A stretch of 64,000 nt of DNA from a virus. The notes below the pieces were generated by a model. The model did not search any database. It worked only from the letters and a program-made list of their open reading frames with translations, and was not told where the DNA came from. Numbering within the stretch: the stretch's first letter is position 1; every line of letters starts with the position of its first letter. Positions 15,048 through 22,586 of the stretch are shown here, one piece after another. The position numbers were made by a program, and so were the translations under genes. Where the stretch lies: the IMG/VR virus record IMGVR_UViG_3300050119_000072, positions 1 to 64,000 of that record; one strand, given 5' to 3'.

Positions 15048-15884
15048 ATGCTGGTGGCTGGACGTCCGAGAGAGAACGGCGCGCGCTATCCCAGCGGGAA
15101 GCTGCGCCCGCGCAAAACATCAAAGCCCGACATCGAGCCGATATCGCCGGCGCTGTGGGGGCGCATCAAGACGCACGGCAAGCAACTCTGCCTCGATCCT
15201 CGTCTCTCCACCGAACTCGGGCGCCTCGCCCTCCACGGTGAGCTGACAGCGGCCATGGTGGTCGCTGGATTTCGGGTGGCGGAGATTTACGGGCGCTACG
15301 AGGGCTTCAAGCGCCTGCGCCGATCGCCGAAAAGCCCATCGTACAACGCCAGTTACGGCGAGGCCGGCGTCGCCGAGGAATTGCTCGGAGCGCAGCAGAT
15401 CGAAGACCTCGAGCGCAGAATCCGTGAGGCGACGCGGTCAGTCGAGTTGCTCGAAGCCGAGATACCGCACAATTTGCGCGGGCCCGTCCAGGACCTGTGC
15501 GTCTCCAGTCAGCCAATAAGCCCAGCGATTTATGAGGATATCCGGCAATTGCTCCAGCGCCTGGCGATTGGCTGGCACTTGCACGGCGCGCCGCGGGGAG
15601 ACGCCGCGACCCCAGGGCGCAACGGGCGGCACGGGCCGGCGCTACATTTCAACAAGCACGAAGAGGCGCCGGAGGCGGTCACAGTGGCGATCCCCACACC
15701 GGAAAGCCCCAAAAAACCCAATTACGACCGCATTTATTTCATTGAGATCCTATGCCGGGAAAACCCTCAGATCGATAGCCGCCGAGCGGCCGAGCTCTAC
15801 GACGAGACGCAGGCGCGCAAGCAGCGAGAACTCTTTAGGGCGGCGAAGGCGAAGCGGTCGATCGTCGCGTTGCGCGCTCAGTGA
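15048..15884 (+). CDS. Unknown 278 aa protein with helix-turn-helix-like middle
   Basis: Opens with a basic GRPRENGARYPSGKLRPRK stretch typical of many phage or prophage unknowns. Residues about 55-90 (LSTELGRLALHGELTAAMVVAGFRVAEIYGRYEGF) suggest a helical DNA-binding unit, followed by a coiled-coil-like segment (IEDLERRIREATRSVELLEAE) and a basic C-terminal helix. A replication or recombination role is conceivable; no family assigned. Confidence 0.65.
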   Translation: MLVAGRPRENGARYPSGKLRPRKTSKPDIEPISPALWGRIKTHGKQLCLDPRLSTELGRLALHGELTAAMVVAGFRVAEIYGRYEGFKRLRRSPKSPSYNASYGEAGVAEELLGAQQIEDLERRIREATRSVELLEAEIPHNLRGPVQDLCVSSQPISPAIYEDIRQLLQRLAIGWHLHGAPRGDAATPGRNGRHGPALHFNKHEEAPEAVTVAIPTPESPKKPNYDRIYFIEILCRENPQIDSRRAAELYDETQARKQRELFRAAKAKRSIVALRAQ

Positions 15885-15890
15885 GCGCAT

Positions 15891-15976
15891 TTCGGAAGGC
15901 GTGCGCGGAATAGTTTTCGGAATAAAAATCCCCCTTTCAATTCCCAAAATCTATTGATGGGCCAATCTGTTCGGAA
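15891..15976 (+). repeat. Three TTCGGAA copies in a gene-free stretch
   Basis: The 15885-16128 gap (244 nt) holds no convincing gene. The heptamer TTCGGAA occurs at 15891, 15916 and 15970, all in the same orientation and partly in an AT-richer context (AATAAAAATC at 15921-15930). It could be a protein-binding array or chance. Confidence 0.3.
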
Positions 15977-16128
15977 TTCAGTAACCACGTCGGCGGTCAC
16001 CGCTTGCCTCGCGCGCGCGAAAGTTCGATTACCGAAATGCAGGATGGTCGTGGTGTGCTGCGTTATCGCCGCCCAGACCATCTAACCCCTTAACGCCACA
16101 GCAATTATTTCGGCCGAGAACGGCACCC

Positions 16129-16599
16129 ATGTCCGGCCGCGTTAGGTGGTTCCGCGACGGAGAGCTCGTTGTCGGCCACCGCAAGACCGATCGCAGAAAC
16201 AAGGCGCGGCGGCCGATCGCCGAGCGCTTGCGCGAGATCAATCTCCGCTCGATCGACAAGGCCGCGGCTCCGGATGCGCCGGCGGTGCGCATGGCCTTCC
16301 TCCTGCCCGCCAGCCTTCAAGGCTTTGTCGCGTCCGGTCAGCACGGCATCGGGGTGACCGTCATGGCGCGCGGCTTTGTGCAGGTGCGCGGCCACTCCGC
16401 CGAGCAATGCTTTGGCCTGGCGCGCGACTTTTTGGGCGGCGTCGCCCGCGATCGCCCGGCTTTCACCGCCTACGCCAGCCTCATGTCCTGCCGGGACCCG
16501 GACAGGTCTTTCGGCCGCCACCTGACGGTGGTGTCCGGCGCCCTGGTGGTCTCGGCCGGCTATGCCCAGCCCAAGGTGTTCGAGGCGCGCACCACATGA
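16129..16599 (+). CDS. Unknown 156 aa protein
   Basis: Basic N-terminus (RWFRDGELVVGHRKTDRRNKARR) followed by a mixed alpha/beta half with two Cys. No domain recognised. The end overlaps the next start as ATGA. Confidence 0.6.
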   Translation: MSGRVRWFRDGELVVGHRKTDRRNKARRPIAERLREINLRSIDKAAAPDAPAVRMAFLLPASLQGFVASGQHGIGVTVMARGFVQVRGHSAEQCFGLARDFLGGVARDRPAFTAYASLMSCRDPDRSFGRHLTVVSGALVVSAGYAQPKVFEARTT

Positions 16600-16847
16600 A
16601 CGGCCTGGATCTTCGAACGATTGCCCACGACCTGCGGGAGGCGGCTGGCCGCGTCGAGCGCTTGCCGGCGCCGAGCGCGCGGGACCCAGAGGCCTTCCAT
16701 ATTGGCCGGTCCGAGCGCGGCAAGGAGCTTCGCGACATCGCCCGGCGCCTATGGCCGGAGCCGGTCCAGACCACCACCGGGACCGCGGCAACCCGCCGCT
16801 CATTCGCGCCTGCAGCCGGGCTCCCCCGGTCGCCACGTCGCAAGTAG
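16596..16847 (+). CDS. Unknown 83 aa protein
   Basis: ATG 16596 overlaps the preceding stop as ATGA. A helical N-terminal half (LRTIAHDLREAAGRVE) and an Arg/Pro/Ser-rich tail. The choice of frame rests on coupling; upstream sequence in the same frame has no good start. Confidence 0.55.
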   Translation: MNGLDLRTIAHDLREAAGRVERLPAPSARDPEAFHIGRSERGKELRDIARRLWPEPVQTTTGTAATRRSFAPAAGLPRSPRRK

Positions 16848-16857
16848 GGAGGGCAGC

Positions 16858-17187
16858 ATGACCAGTCTCGCTCGCAAGAGGGGCACACCGCGCCCGGCCG
16901 GAAGCTACCGCGCCGCTCGCCGCAACGGAGCCCGGGACATCGCCCGGCCGCTTCGTCCGGCAGGTGTCCCACGGCAGGCATGGCGCTTCTGGCAGGGGGT
17001 GACGCCGAACAAGCGCATCGACCCCACGGTGCGCATGCGCAAGGTGGTCTGGCTCAACGACGCATCAGGCAAGCCGGTCCCCGTCAGGACGCCAAGAGCG
17101 CCGGCAAAGTGCTATCCGGCAGGATGGCTGACCATGGCCGAGCGCAGGCAGGCAGCGGAGCGTTACGCTGTCACGGGCGCCCTGTAA
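16858..17187 (+). CDS. Basic unknown protein, 109 aa
   Basis: AGGGAGGG precedes ATG 16858 with good spacing; an earlier in-frame ATG at 16621 lies inside the previous gene. Strongly basic (TSLARKRGTPRPAGSYRAARR), then VTPNKRIDPTVRMRKVVWLN. Possibly DNA-binding. Confidence 0.6.
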   Translation: MTSLARKRGTPRPAGSYRAARRNGARDIARPLRPAGVPRQAWRFWQGVTPNKRIDPTVRMRKVVWLNDASGKPVPVRTPRAPAKCYPAGWLTMAERRQAAERYAVTGAL

Positions 17188-17291
17188 CGCACAACGCCTT
17201 AACCGGGGAGAAAGCATAACCGGGCCACATAGGCGCGTCGGGGACTTATGGCACACTTGACCCCCCCTAATCGGGCAGTGCGGACGGCGGA

Positions 17292-17546
17292 ATGACCCCA
17301 GATACGTCAAAACAGTCTCTCGCCGCGGCGAAAAAACCGAAATTGGCGGCGTCGACGGACCTGCACGAAATCAAGCGGGCCGATAGCATCACGGTGACGC
17401 TGTCCGACCCGGTCAAGGACGGCCGGATTCGCATCAGCATCGCGTCGTTGGATGGCCAGCCTGTGATCGACAAGGACGAGCGGCTGGTGATCCGTCCGGA
17501 GCGCGGGCAGATCGTGCTCTACCGGCAGACGAAGGCCAAGAAATGA
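17292..17546 (+). CDS. Unknown 84 aa protein
   Basis: Lys-rich start then a beta-rich core (DSITVTLSDPVKDGRIRISIA, VIDKDERLVIRPERGQIVLY). GGCGG precedes the ATG. Overlaps the next gene as ATGA. Unknown. Confidence 0.65.
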   Translation: MTPDTSKQSLAAAKKPKLAASTDLHEIKRADSITVTLSDPVKDGRIRISIASLDGQPVIDKDERLVIRPERGQIVLYRQTKAKK

Positions 17547-17902
17547 AGCGCGATGACGCCATTGCGCTCGCCCGCGCGGCTCTCAAGCGCGAGCACGTTC
17601 CGTTCGAGGCCACCGATCAGTTTGGCCACCAGGCGCTTGCCCTGCTGGACGCGCTCGAAGCGCTCGGGGTGCTCAAGTTTGACGAGGCGCGCGCCGCGCC
17701 ACCCTTTCAGCCCTACATCGGGCTTGTGCACGGGGACGAAAAGCCGACCACGTCGTCCGATGTGCTCAGCGATCTCATGCTCGGGCCGCGCCAGTACGAA
17801 CTAACCGGGAAGCGCTACTGGATTCTCGACCGCGTCGACGCGTGGCAGATCGTGAAGGCGCTGGAAGACGCAGGCTTCAAGATTGTTCGAACGGAGACAT
17901 GA
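17543..17902 (+). CDS. Unknown 119 aa protein
   Basis: Starts by ATGA overlap. Helical N-terminus (AIALARAALKREHVPFE) and a compact C-terminus (LDRVDAWQIVKALEDAGFKIV). No family recognised. Confidence 0.65.
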   Translation: MKRDDAIALARAALKREHVPFEATDQFGHQALALLDALEALGVLKFDEARAAPPFQPYIGLVHGDEKPTTSSDVLSDLMLGPRQYELTGKRYWILDRVDAWQIVKALEDAGFKIVRTET

Positions 17903-18039
17903 CGGTGGACCCCACCCCCATCCAATCGTGCTACTTCGTCATCGTCAGCCCGGGCACGCTGATGACGGGGCTGGGCGGCCTGCTCGCCCTGTTCCTGTTC
18001 GCCTTTGTGGGCATGCTCATCACGGGGAGACACCGGTAA
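17899..18039 (+). CDS. 46 aa single-span membrane peptide
   Basis: ATG 17899 overlaps the upstream stop as ATGA. The transmembrane segment is about residues 21-42 (LMTGLGGLLALFLFAFVGMLI), followed by GRHR, which fits an N-out topology. Possible holin-like peptide; not proven. Confidence 0.6.
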   Translation: MTVDPTPIQSCYFVIVSPGTLMTGLGGLLALFLFAFVGMLITGRHR

Positions 18040-18375
18040 GTGGCTGATATTCAAGCTCAAATCCGCGAAGAACTGGCTGGCGTCGCCCGCCGCTTCGTGC
18101 AGATCGAGACCCTCGACTATGCCGAGATCATGGCTGCGGTAGGCCGGGTCCAGGCGCTCGCGCGCCAATTGCCCGACGCGCCGACACCGGAAACGGCACC
18201 GACTGCTGCCGCTGACGGGGCGCCAGCGCCGCAATCCGTTGCGCCTGCCGCCGCGGGCGCGCCGCTGACGCTCACCCAGCACATCGAAAACCTCGAGCAC
18301 CTGGTCGCTGACGACCTGTGGACGCTGGCAGCCGCCGCCAAGCGCGCCGCGCGCGCCGCGGTCGCGAAGGTCTGA
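18040..18375 (+). CDS. Ala/Pro-rich unknown protein, 111 aa
   Basis: GTG 18040 directly follows the stop of the membrane peptide. Helical ends are separated by an Ala/Pro linker (PDAPTPETAPTAAADGAP). GGGGAGA lies upstream inside the preceding gene. Unknown function. Confidence 0.6.
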   Translation: MADIQAQIREELAGVARRFVQIETLDYAEIMAAVGRVQALARQLPDAPTPETAPTAAADGAPAPQSVAPAAAGAPLTLTQHIENLEHLVADDLWTLAAAAKRAARAAVAKV

Positions 18376-18377
18376 CC

Positions 18378-18737
18378 ATGCGGGTGGTGATCTCGGGGAT
18401 CGGCGATCACCTAGGCACCGGTGGCCAACCGGTCTCCGCCGGCACGCGCCTCATGCTGGTGGACGACCCCGCCAAAGGCGTTAAAAACCGCTGCTTTCTC
18501 ATAGACTTATCCAAGGTTCCTGGGGATTTGGTTGATCCTGCCATCGTGCAGGTCCAGTGGGGGCTGCTCGGCCGCAACGGCGAGCAGCGCCCAGGCGGCA
18601 CCATCACCCGCCGGGACGGCGGCCGGCAGGTCTTCTTCGACGCCACCATCCTCAAGCCCTACCTCGACGCGTGGCACGCGCGCGCCGCCGAGCTCGCCGC
18701 GGCCGCACCCGTCGAAGCGCACCGGGCCGAGCCATGA
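18378..18737 (+). CDS. Unknown 119 aa protein
   Basis: Starts 2 nt after the previous stop. A beta-rich first half (MRVVISGIGDHLGTGGQPV, RLMLVDDPAKGV) and an Ala-rich C-terminal helix. No homology recognised. Confidence 0.6.
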   Translation: MRVVISGIGDHLGTGGQPVSAGTRLMLVDDPAKGVKNRCFLIDLSKVPGDLVDPAIVQVQWGLLGRNGEQRPGGTITRRDGGRQVFFDATILKPYLDAWHARAAELAAAAPVEAHRAEP

Positions 18738-18910
18738 CCGACCACGTCATCAGCCGCACCGTCGGCCACGTCATCCCCCGACAGGACCAGCGCTGGCGCA
18801 TTGACGACGGCCCACCGCGCTACGAGACTTTCGAAGAGGCGATTCGCGCGCTGCCGCCCGAGTCGGTCGAGCGCTTCGGCCCGCGGTGCCCGTATCCCAA
18901 GGGCGTGTGA
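18734..18910 (+). CDS. Unknown 58 aa protein
   Basis: ATG 18734 overlaps the stop as ATGA. Short soluble protein (ISRTVGHVIPRQDQRWRIDD). The frame upstream of this ATG is a shadow of the previous gene. Confidence 0.55.
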   Translation: MTDHVISRTVGHVIPRQDQRWRIDDGPPRYETFEEAIRALPPESVERFGPRCPYPKGV

Positions 18911-18988
18911 GGCGCCAAAACTCCATGTTTCACGTGAGTTGTAAGAGATATCAACGTCTTAGCCACGGCGGATAGCGAGCGCGGCAAC

Positions 18989-19048
18989 ATGCTCACCTTT
19001 CTCATCGGTGTGGCGTGCGTGATCTGGGCGGCGAGGGGGCTGCATTGA
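18989..19048 (+). CDS. 19 aa hydrophobic peptide
   Basis: A tiny reading frame, MLTFLIGVACVIWAARGLH, which is essentially one membrane helix. Its stop overlaps a TTG that can start the next peptide (TTGA). Coupling and hydrophobic pattern give moderate support. Confidence 0.4.
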   Translation: MLTFLIGVACVIWAARGLH

Positions 19049-19143
19049 GCGACGAGCAAATGGCGCTCCTGATGCTGGTGATCGGCGTAGCCGTCGTGTC
19101 GCTGGTCGCCGTCCTCATGGGGCTCAGCGACATTCCGCACTGA
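19045..19143 (+). CDS. 32 aa single-span membrane peptide with TTG start
   Basis: TTG 19045 overlaps the previous stop. The peptide has a membrane segment (LLMLVIGVAVVSLVAVLMGL) between short polar ends. Paired micro-proteins in this way resemble spanin or holin-type small proteins, but nothing proves it. Confidence 0.4.
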   Translation: MSDEQMALLMLVIGVAVVSLVAVLMGLSDIPH

Positions 19144-19171
19144 AAAGGGGATATTGCCCTCGACCTGCGAT

Positions 19172-19195
19172 GGGGCAAAAACCCCTTTTTGCCCC
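19172..19195 (+). terminator. Perfect 10 bp hairpin after the micro-protein genes
   Basis: GGGGCAAAAA (19172-19181) and TTTTTGCCCC (19186-19195) are exact complements with a CCCC loop. Only TT follows before mixed sequence, so as a terminator it would rely on the T-run inside the stem. The hairpin sits in a 168 nt gap and could instead be a regulatory stem. Confidence 0.5.
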
Positions 19196-19311
19196 TTGGT
19201 CATCTTACCTGACCGATGCTCAAAACGCGTCCTGGGGCTTCCTAGAGGGTCGTTTTTGCTGGATTTGGCCGAAAACGGCGCTTAAACGCCAAAATCAGCG
19301 GATTTTAGCAA

Positions 19312-19671
19312 ATGACGATCGCCCCGCTCCGCGACGCCCTTTCGACGCTGCGCGCCGCCTTCCGAAGACCCGACGTCCTCGGCGTAGGCGAGGATCTGAC
19401 CATCGATCTGCCGCTCGCCGCCGGCCTGCGCTTCGAGCTTTGGCTGACTGCCAACGCGCCGGCCGGCATGGCGATGGACGCCAATTGGATGAAGACCACC
19501 GGTGTCGCCGGCAGCTGGACCCGCGAAGTTACGATCGACGGCGCGCGCATCCGATGGCCGCTCCAAAGCGAATCGGGCCAGGACAACACCGTGCGACCGC
19601 GGCCGATGGCGCGGCTACCGAACCCAGAGGATCAGGACCATGGCAAAACCGTTCCGGCCAGGTGGCCATAA
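19312..19671 (+). CDS. Unknown 119 aa protein
   Basis: Starts MTIAPLRDALSTLRAAFRR, with a helical first third, then beta-rich (DLTIDLPLAAGLRFELWLTAN) and a short C-terminus. Overlaps the next gene by 32 nt. Not recognised. Confidence 0.6.
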   Translation: MTIAPLRDALSTLRAAFRRPDVLGVGEDLTIDLPLAAGLRFELWLTANAPAGMAMDANWMKTTGVAGSWTREVTIDGARIRWPLQSESGQDNTVRPRPMARLPNPEDQDHGKTVPARWP

Positions 19672-19849
19672 AGGAAAGCTACACCGAGAGTTGGGCATCC
19701 CGACCTCGGAGAAAATCCCGGCCGCGCGCCTCGAAGCCGCAGCCCATTCAAGCGATCGCGAAGTCCGCAACGACGCGATCCGCGCCGAGACCATGAAGCG
19801 ATGGAAGCACGGCGCGCAGGGGCACGGCCATCGCGTAGGGCATCGTTGA
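19640..19849 (+). CDS. Small basic phage protein, 69 aa
   Basis: AGAGGATCAGG precedes ATG 19640. The pattern KPFRPGGHKGKLHRELG followed by EKIPAARLEAAA is common in small phage proteins encoded near structural modules. Function unknown. Confidence 0.65.
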   Translation: MAKPFRPGGHKGKLHRELGIPTSEKIPAARLEAAAHSSDREVRNDAIRAETMKRWKHGAQGHGHRVGHR

Positions 19850-20031
19850 TGCCGCGGCTCACCGCCACGCACACCTATGCCGAGCTCGAACTCAGCCCGG
19901 CGGCCTATGACGAGATCGCGGAGAAGCTCAAGGCTGCTGGCTACGACCACTCGTTCATGGTCGGCGAGGACGTCAACGGCCACGACACCATCGACATGCA
20001 CGGCATCGGCGTGACACGCGCAATCGCGTAA
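19849..20031 (+). CDS. Unknown 60 aa protein
   Basis: ATG 19849 overlaps the previous stop by one base (TGATG). Reads ELELSPAAYDEIAEKLKAAGYDH and ends with an acidic His-containing segment (DVNGHDTIDMHG), alpha/beta in character. Unknown. Confidence 0.6.
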   Translation: MPRLTATHTYAELELSPAAYDEIAEKLKAAGYDHSFMVGEDVNGHDTIDMHGIGVTRAIA

Positions 20032-20062
20032 GAACGAGCCGCGCTTTCGAACGCGCGACCCG

Positions 20063-20191
20063 CTACGCGACTAACGGCAGATCAATCGGCCGAGGACGGT
20101 GCGCCGCGAACTCGCGGCGTGCTCCGCACACACAGACAAAGTCGTAGTGGTCCGGTCCGGAGGGGCAGATTTCAATCACCTGCACCTTCAT
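20063..20191 (-). CDS. 42 aa antisense micro-protein with CxC
   Basis: A frame on the minus strand starting MKVQVIEICPSG and containing CVCG. The ATG at 20191 overlaps the stop of the tiny upstream frame 20188-20241 as ATGA. It lies in a gap between plus-strand genes. Translational coupling is the main support. Confidence 0.45.
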   Translation of the reverse strand: MKVQVIEICPSGPDHYDFVCVCGARREFAAHRPRPIDLPLVA

Positions 20192-20241
20192 ATATGCGAC
20201 CCGCACTCAACGCACAGCACTTGACCCGTTTTCGTGAACAT
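20188..20241 (-). CDS. 17 aa antisense leader-like peptide
   Basis: Reads MFTKTGQVLCVECGSHI. AGGAG lies 6 nt upstream of ATG 20241, the best ribosome site on this strand locally, and the stop couples to 20191. CVEC plus the downstream CVCG could form one split zinc knuckle. May be a leader peptide. Confidence 0.4.
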   Translation of the reverse strand: MFTKTGQVLCVECGSHI

Positions 20242-20365
20242 TGGCCGCTCCTTTTGTGGGGCGGCTCATTGCCAGTCTGGTGACGCCGACTGCGATCTAT
20301 CAAGTCTTGGCGCCAGCGGCTGTTCCGAACGGCTCACATATCTCCGTTCATTACCTGGATACCGA

Positions 20366-20824
20366 ATGGCAGAAACTTGGACCGTCTCGCCAGATCAGAC
20401 CAGCGCGACGGTCACGGGTCGCGCCCTCGTTTCGATCTGGAAAAAGCTCAATCCGATCTGGTGGTTTGGTAACGACACCGAGCAGACGCTGGCGCAGGTC
20501 CCGACTTATCTGCCGACGTGGCCGCAATGGATGCGCGTCATCGCGTGGAACCTGCGCAATCCATTGCAGAATTTCCGCTGCTTCGTCGTCGGCGTCCAGG
20601 ACCGCAACTACACGGTCACCGGCAAAGCGCCGGTGCAGGCTGTCCAGCGCAATGATATCAGCCCGACAACGACCGGCTGGCAATGGTGCGTGCTGCACTT
20701 AGCCGTGCCGCTATTCTTCGTGAGCTACAGCGGGACATACGTGGTCTGGTATATCGGCTGGCAGCCGTCCGGCTTCTTTGGAATTAAATTCAATCTGGCG
20801 AATTCGCCCATCCAAGCTGTGTGA
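20366..20824 (+). CDS. Membrane-associated unknown protein, 152 aa
   Basis: Rich in Trp and hydrophobic stretches: KLNPIWWFGNDTEQ, RVIAWNLRNPLQNF, WQWCVLHLAVPLFFVSYSG and VVWYIGWQPSGFFGIKF. The alternation suggests one or two membrane-associated segments. It resembles a phage family with an RNPxxNF motif that I cannot name with certainty. The frame is open up to GTG 20234, but MAETWTV at 20366 is the most likely start. Confidence 0.65.
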   Translation: MAETWTVSPDQTSATVTGRALVSIWKKLNPIWWFGNDTEQTLAQVPTYLPTWPQWMRVIAWNLRNPLQNFRCFVVGVQDRNYTVTGKAPVQAVQRNDISPTTTGWQWCVLHLAVPLFFVSYSGTYVVWYIGWQPSGFFGIKFNLANSPIQAV

Positions 20825-20830
20825 CGTTTC

Positions 20831-21583
20831 ATGGACCCCTCGATCCGCGACACCATAGCCAGGGTGGCGCAGGAAGAGGGCATCGATCCCAGCTACGCTC
20901 TCGCCGTGGCTGACCGGGAATCCGGCTTTAACCCGAACGCGCGCGCGTCACGCACGATCGCCGGCCTCTACCAAATGACCGGCACGCTGCGCAATCAATA
21001 CGGCGCTGGCGACAGCGCGGATCCCGCGACGCAGACGCGCGCCTTCGCCGCCTTTACCAAAGACAACCAGGCGCAGATGGCGTCACAGCTTGGTCGTCAG
21101 CCGACCGGTCCAGAATTATATATGGGACATTTTTGGGGCGCGAACCGCGCTGCCGGCGTCATCGCTGGGCAGCACGCCGGATTAGCGCCATCCGATGTGT
21201 TCACGCCCAATGAGTTGGCGCAGAACCCGGAACTGGCGAAGGGCTCGAGCGCCGGCGGACTGGCCGGCACCATCATGGCCGATATCAGCCGGCGCCAAGC
21301 CAAGTATGGCGGAAACAGTGATAATCCTATCGGACACGGGGATAATTCTCCGGCCGGCGGTACAGATTTCGCCAGCTATGGCGACCCCAAAGGCTTCAAT
21401 TTCGCGCAGTTCGGACAGTCCGCCGATGATGGCATGTCGAGTTCTTCGCCCGCCCAGGCGGGCGCAAAAATCGACACGGGCTCCGTTATCCCAGGCGGCC
21501 GACCAGGCACCGAGATTGATCTCGCCCAATTCGGGCAACCCGCGCAGCCGCCGGCCGCGCCACCAGCAACAGCACAGGTCTAA
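20831..21583 (+). CDS. Lytic transglycosylase (SLT-like), virion-associated
   Basis: A 250 aa protein. Residues about 10-120 match the SLT fold: IDPSYALAVADRESGFNPNARA with catalytic Glu30 in the ES motif, then AGLYQMTGTLRNQYG and PELYMGHFWGANRAAGVI. It cleaves the glycan backbone of peptidoglycan. The C-terminal third is a Gly/Asp/Pro-rich linker with repeated AQFGQ or SYGDPKGF-like elements, and the polyvalent protein at 60289 also has QFGxx pieces (DQFGK, TQFGS). That favours a virion or ejection role rather than host lysis. Confidence 0.85.
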   Translation: MDPSIRDTIARVAQEEGIDPSYALAVADRESGFNPNARASRTIAGLYQMTGTLRNQYGAGDSADPATQTRAFAAFTKDNQAQMASQLGRQPTGPELYMGHFWGANRAAGVIAGQHAGLAPSDVFTPNELAQNPELAKGSSAGGLAGTIMADISRRQAKYGGNSDNPIGHGDNSPAGGTDFASYGDPKGFNFAQFGQSADDGMSSSSPAQAGAKIDTGSVIPGGRPGTEIDLAQFGQPAQPPAAPPATAQV

Positions 21584-21739
21584 ATGAGCAAAAAGCCCCA
21601 CCACATGCACGCCCTGACAAAGGGCTCGGCCACCCACCTGCACAAGGAAGGCCACATCACCAAGGAACAGCACGACGAGATCGTGCGCCACGCCGAGCGC
21701 GGCATGAAGGCCGCGCGCAAGGGCAAAGAGAAAGACTGA
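21584..21739 (+). CDS. His/Lys-rich 51 aa protein
   Basis: Starts immediately after the transglycosylase stop. Reads SKKPHHMHALTKGSATHLHKEG and ends in Lys-rich KAARKGKEKD. It resembles small basic phage proteins preceding terminases. No known function. Confidence 0.6.
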   Translation: MSKKPHHMHALTKGSATHLHKEGHITKEQHDEIVRHAERGMKAARKGKEKD

Positions 21740-21742
21740 GCC

Positions 21743-21850
21743 GTGGCCGAAAAATCGAACCCGGACATGGGCGTCATCATCGCAGGCGCCGGCGCCGCGC
21801 TGATCGTATTCGGCGCGCTCGCGGTGTTCCTCGGCTTTTGCGTGGACTGA
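21743..21850 (+). CDS. 35 aa single-span membrane peptide (GTG start)
   Basis: GTG 21743 lies 3 nt after the preceding stop. A membrane helix covers residues about 10-33 (GVIIAGAGAALIVFGALAVF). Function unknown; holin-like in size only. Confidence 0.5.
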   Translation: MAEKSNPDMGVIIAGAGAALIVFGALAVFLGFCVD

Positions 21851-21853
21851 CCC

Positions 21854-22396
21854 ATGGCGCGCGTTTCGTGGCACGGGCAGACATTCAACGCCGTGCCCTT
21901 GGAGCAACTGGCCAATGGCGACTGGTTGATGGAGGCGCGGGAGCACGGCGCGCGCTTCACCGTCGGCACCAAGATCGTCGTCACCACCAAGCAGATCGTC
22001 AGCATGGACGCCGCGGAAATGCCGGCGCCGGCCGAGTCCGCCACCGCCCTGCAGTCGGCTATGGACGCCGAGCGCGAGACGCTGCCAACCGTCGCCGAAC
22101 TCCTGGCCAAGCGTAACGACCCGCCGCCGGCACCCACAGCGCCATCACCAGCACCGGACACCACCGACATGCCGTCAAAGCTCGCGCAGCTCGCCGCCCT
22201 CGCGGCAACGACCAACACCGAGATCGAAGCCCAGGCTGACAAGTCACTCAACCGGCTCACCGCCGCGCGCGCCAAGGCCCAGGACGGCCTCGGCAAGCTC
22301 GACGGCCTCACCGCGGAGATCGAGGCCGGCACCGCGGCGATCGAGGACATGGCCAACCAACTCACCAATGGTGCGCCATCCTTGGGAAAGTCCTGA
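21854..22396 (+). CDS. Unknown protein with helical C-terminus, 180 aa
   Basis: N-terminal domain of about 45 residues with beta character (VSWHGQTFNAVPLEQLANGDW), a Pro/Ala linker (DPPPAPTAPSPAPD), then a coiled-coil-like helix (SKLAQLAALAATTNTEIEAQ). The last codons overlap the next frame by 4 nt (CTGA). Not recognised. Confidence 0.65.
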   Translation: MARVSWHGQTFNAVPLEQLANGDWLMEAREHGARFTVGTKIVVTTKQIVSMDAAEMPAPAESATALQSAMDAERETLPTVAELLAKRNDPPPAPTAPSPAPDTTDMPSKLAQLAALAATTNTEIEAQADKSLNRLTAARAKAQDGLGKLDGLTAEIEAGTAAIEDMANQLTNGAPSLGKS

Positions 22397-22578
22397 TCGC
22401 GCTGCTGATCGTCTTCCTGACGGTCACAGCGCTCGACGAGAAAAACACCGTTCTCGAAACATCGGTCGCCGCCAAAAAGGTCGACCGCATCACTCCGCAC
22501 CACTCTGCACCGCATCGCACCATTGTGCACCACATTGCACCACCGCTGCAGATCGTGCCGTCCTACTACCTCAAATAG
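22393..22578 (+). CDS. Membrane-anchored His-rich peptide, possible CTG start
   Basis: A frame open from at least 22393 encodes LIALLIVFLTVTALDEKN (a membrane segment), then a His/Pro/Thr-rich tail ending PLQIVPSYYLK, with the stop 8 nt before the next gene. No ATG/GTG/TTG start is available; CTG 22393 overlaps the preceding stop and GGGAAAG lies just upstream. Composition looks like a small exported peptide. Start uncertain. Confidence 0.4.
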   Translation: MIALLIVFLTVTALDEKNTVLETSVAAKKVDRITPHHSAPHRTIVHHIAPPLQIVPSYYLK

Positions 22579-22586
22579 GAGGCCAC

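Noticed and set aside
19170-19796. 208 aa plus-strand frame starting near the 19172 hairpin
   Set aside because: Overlaps the hairpin and two better-supported genes in other frames; Arg/Pro-rich shadow composition.
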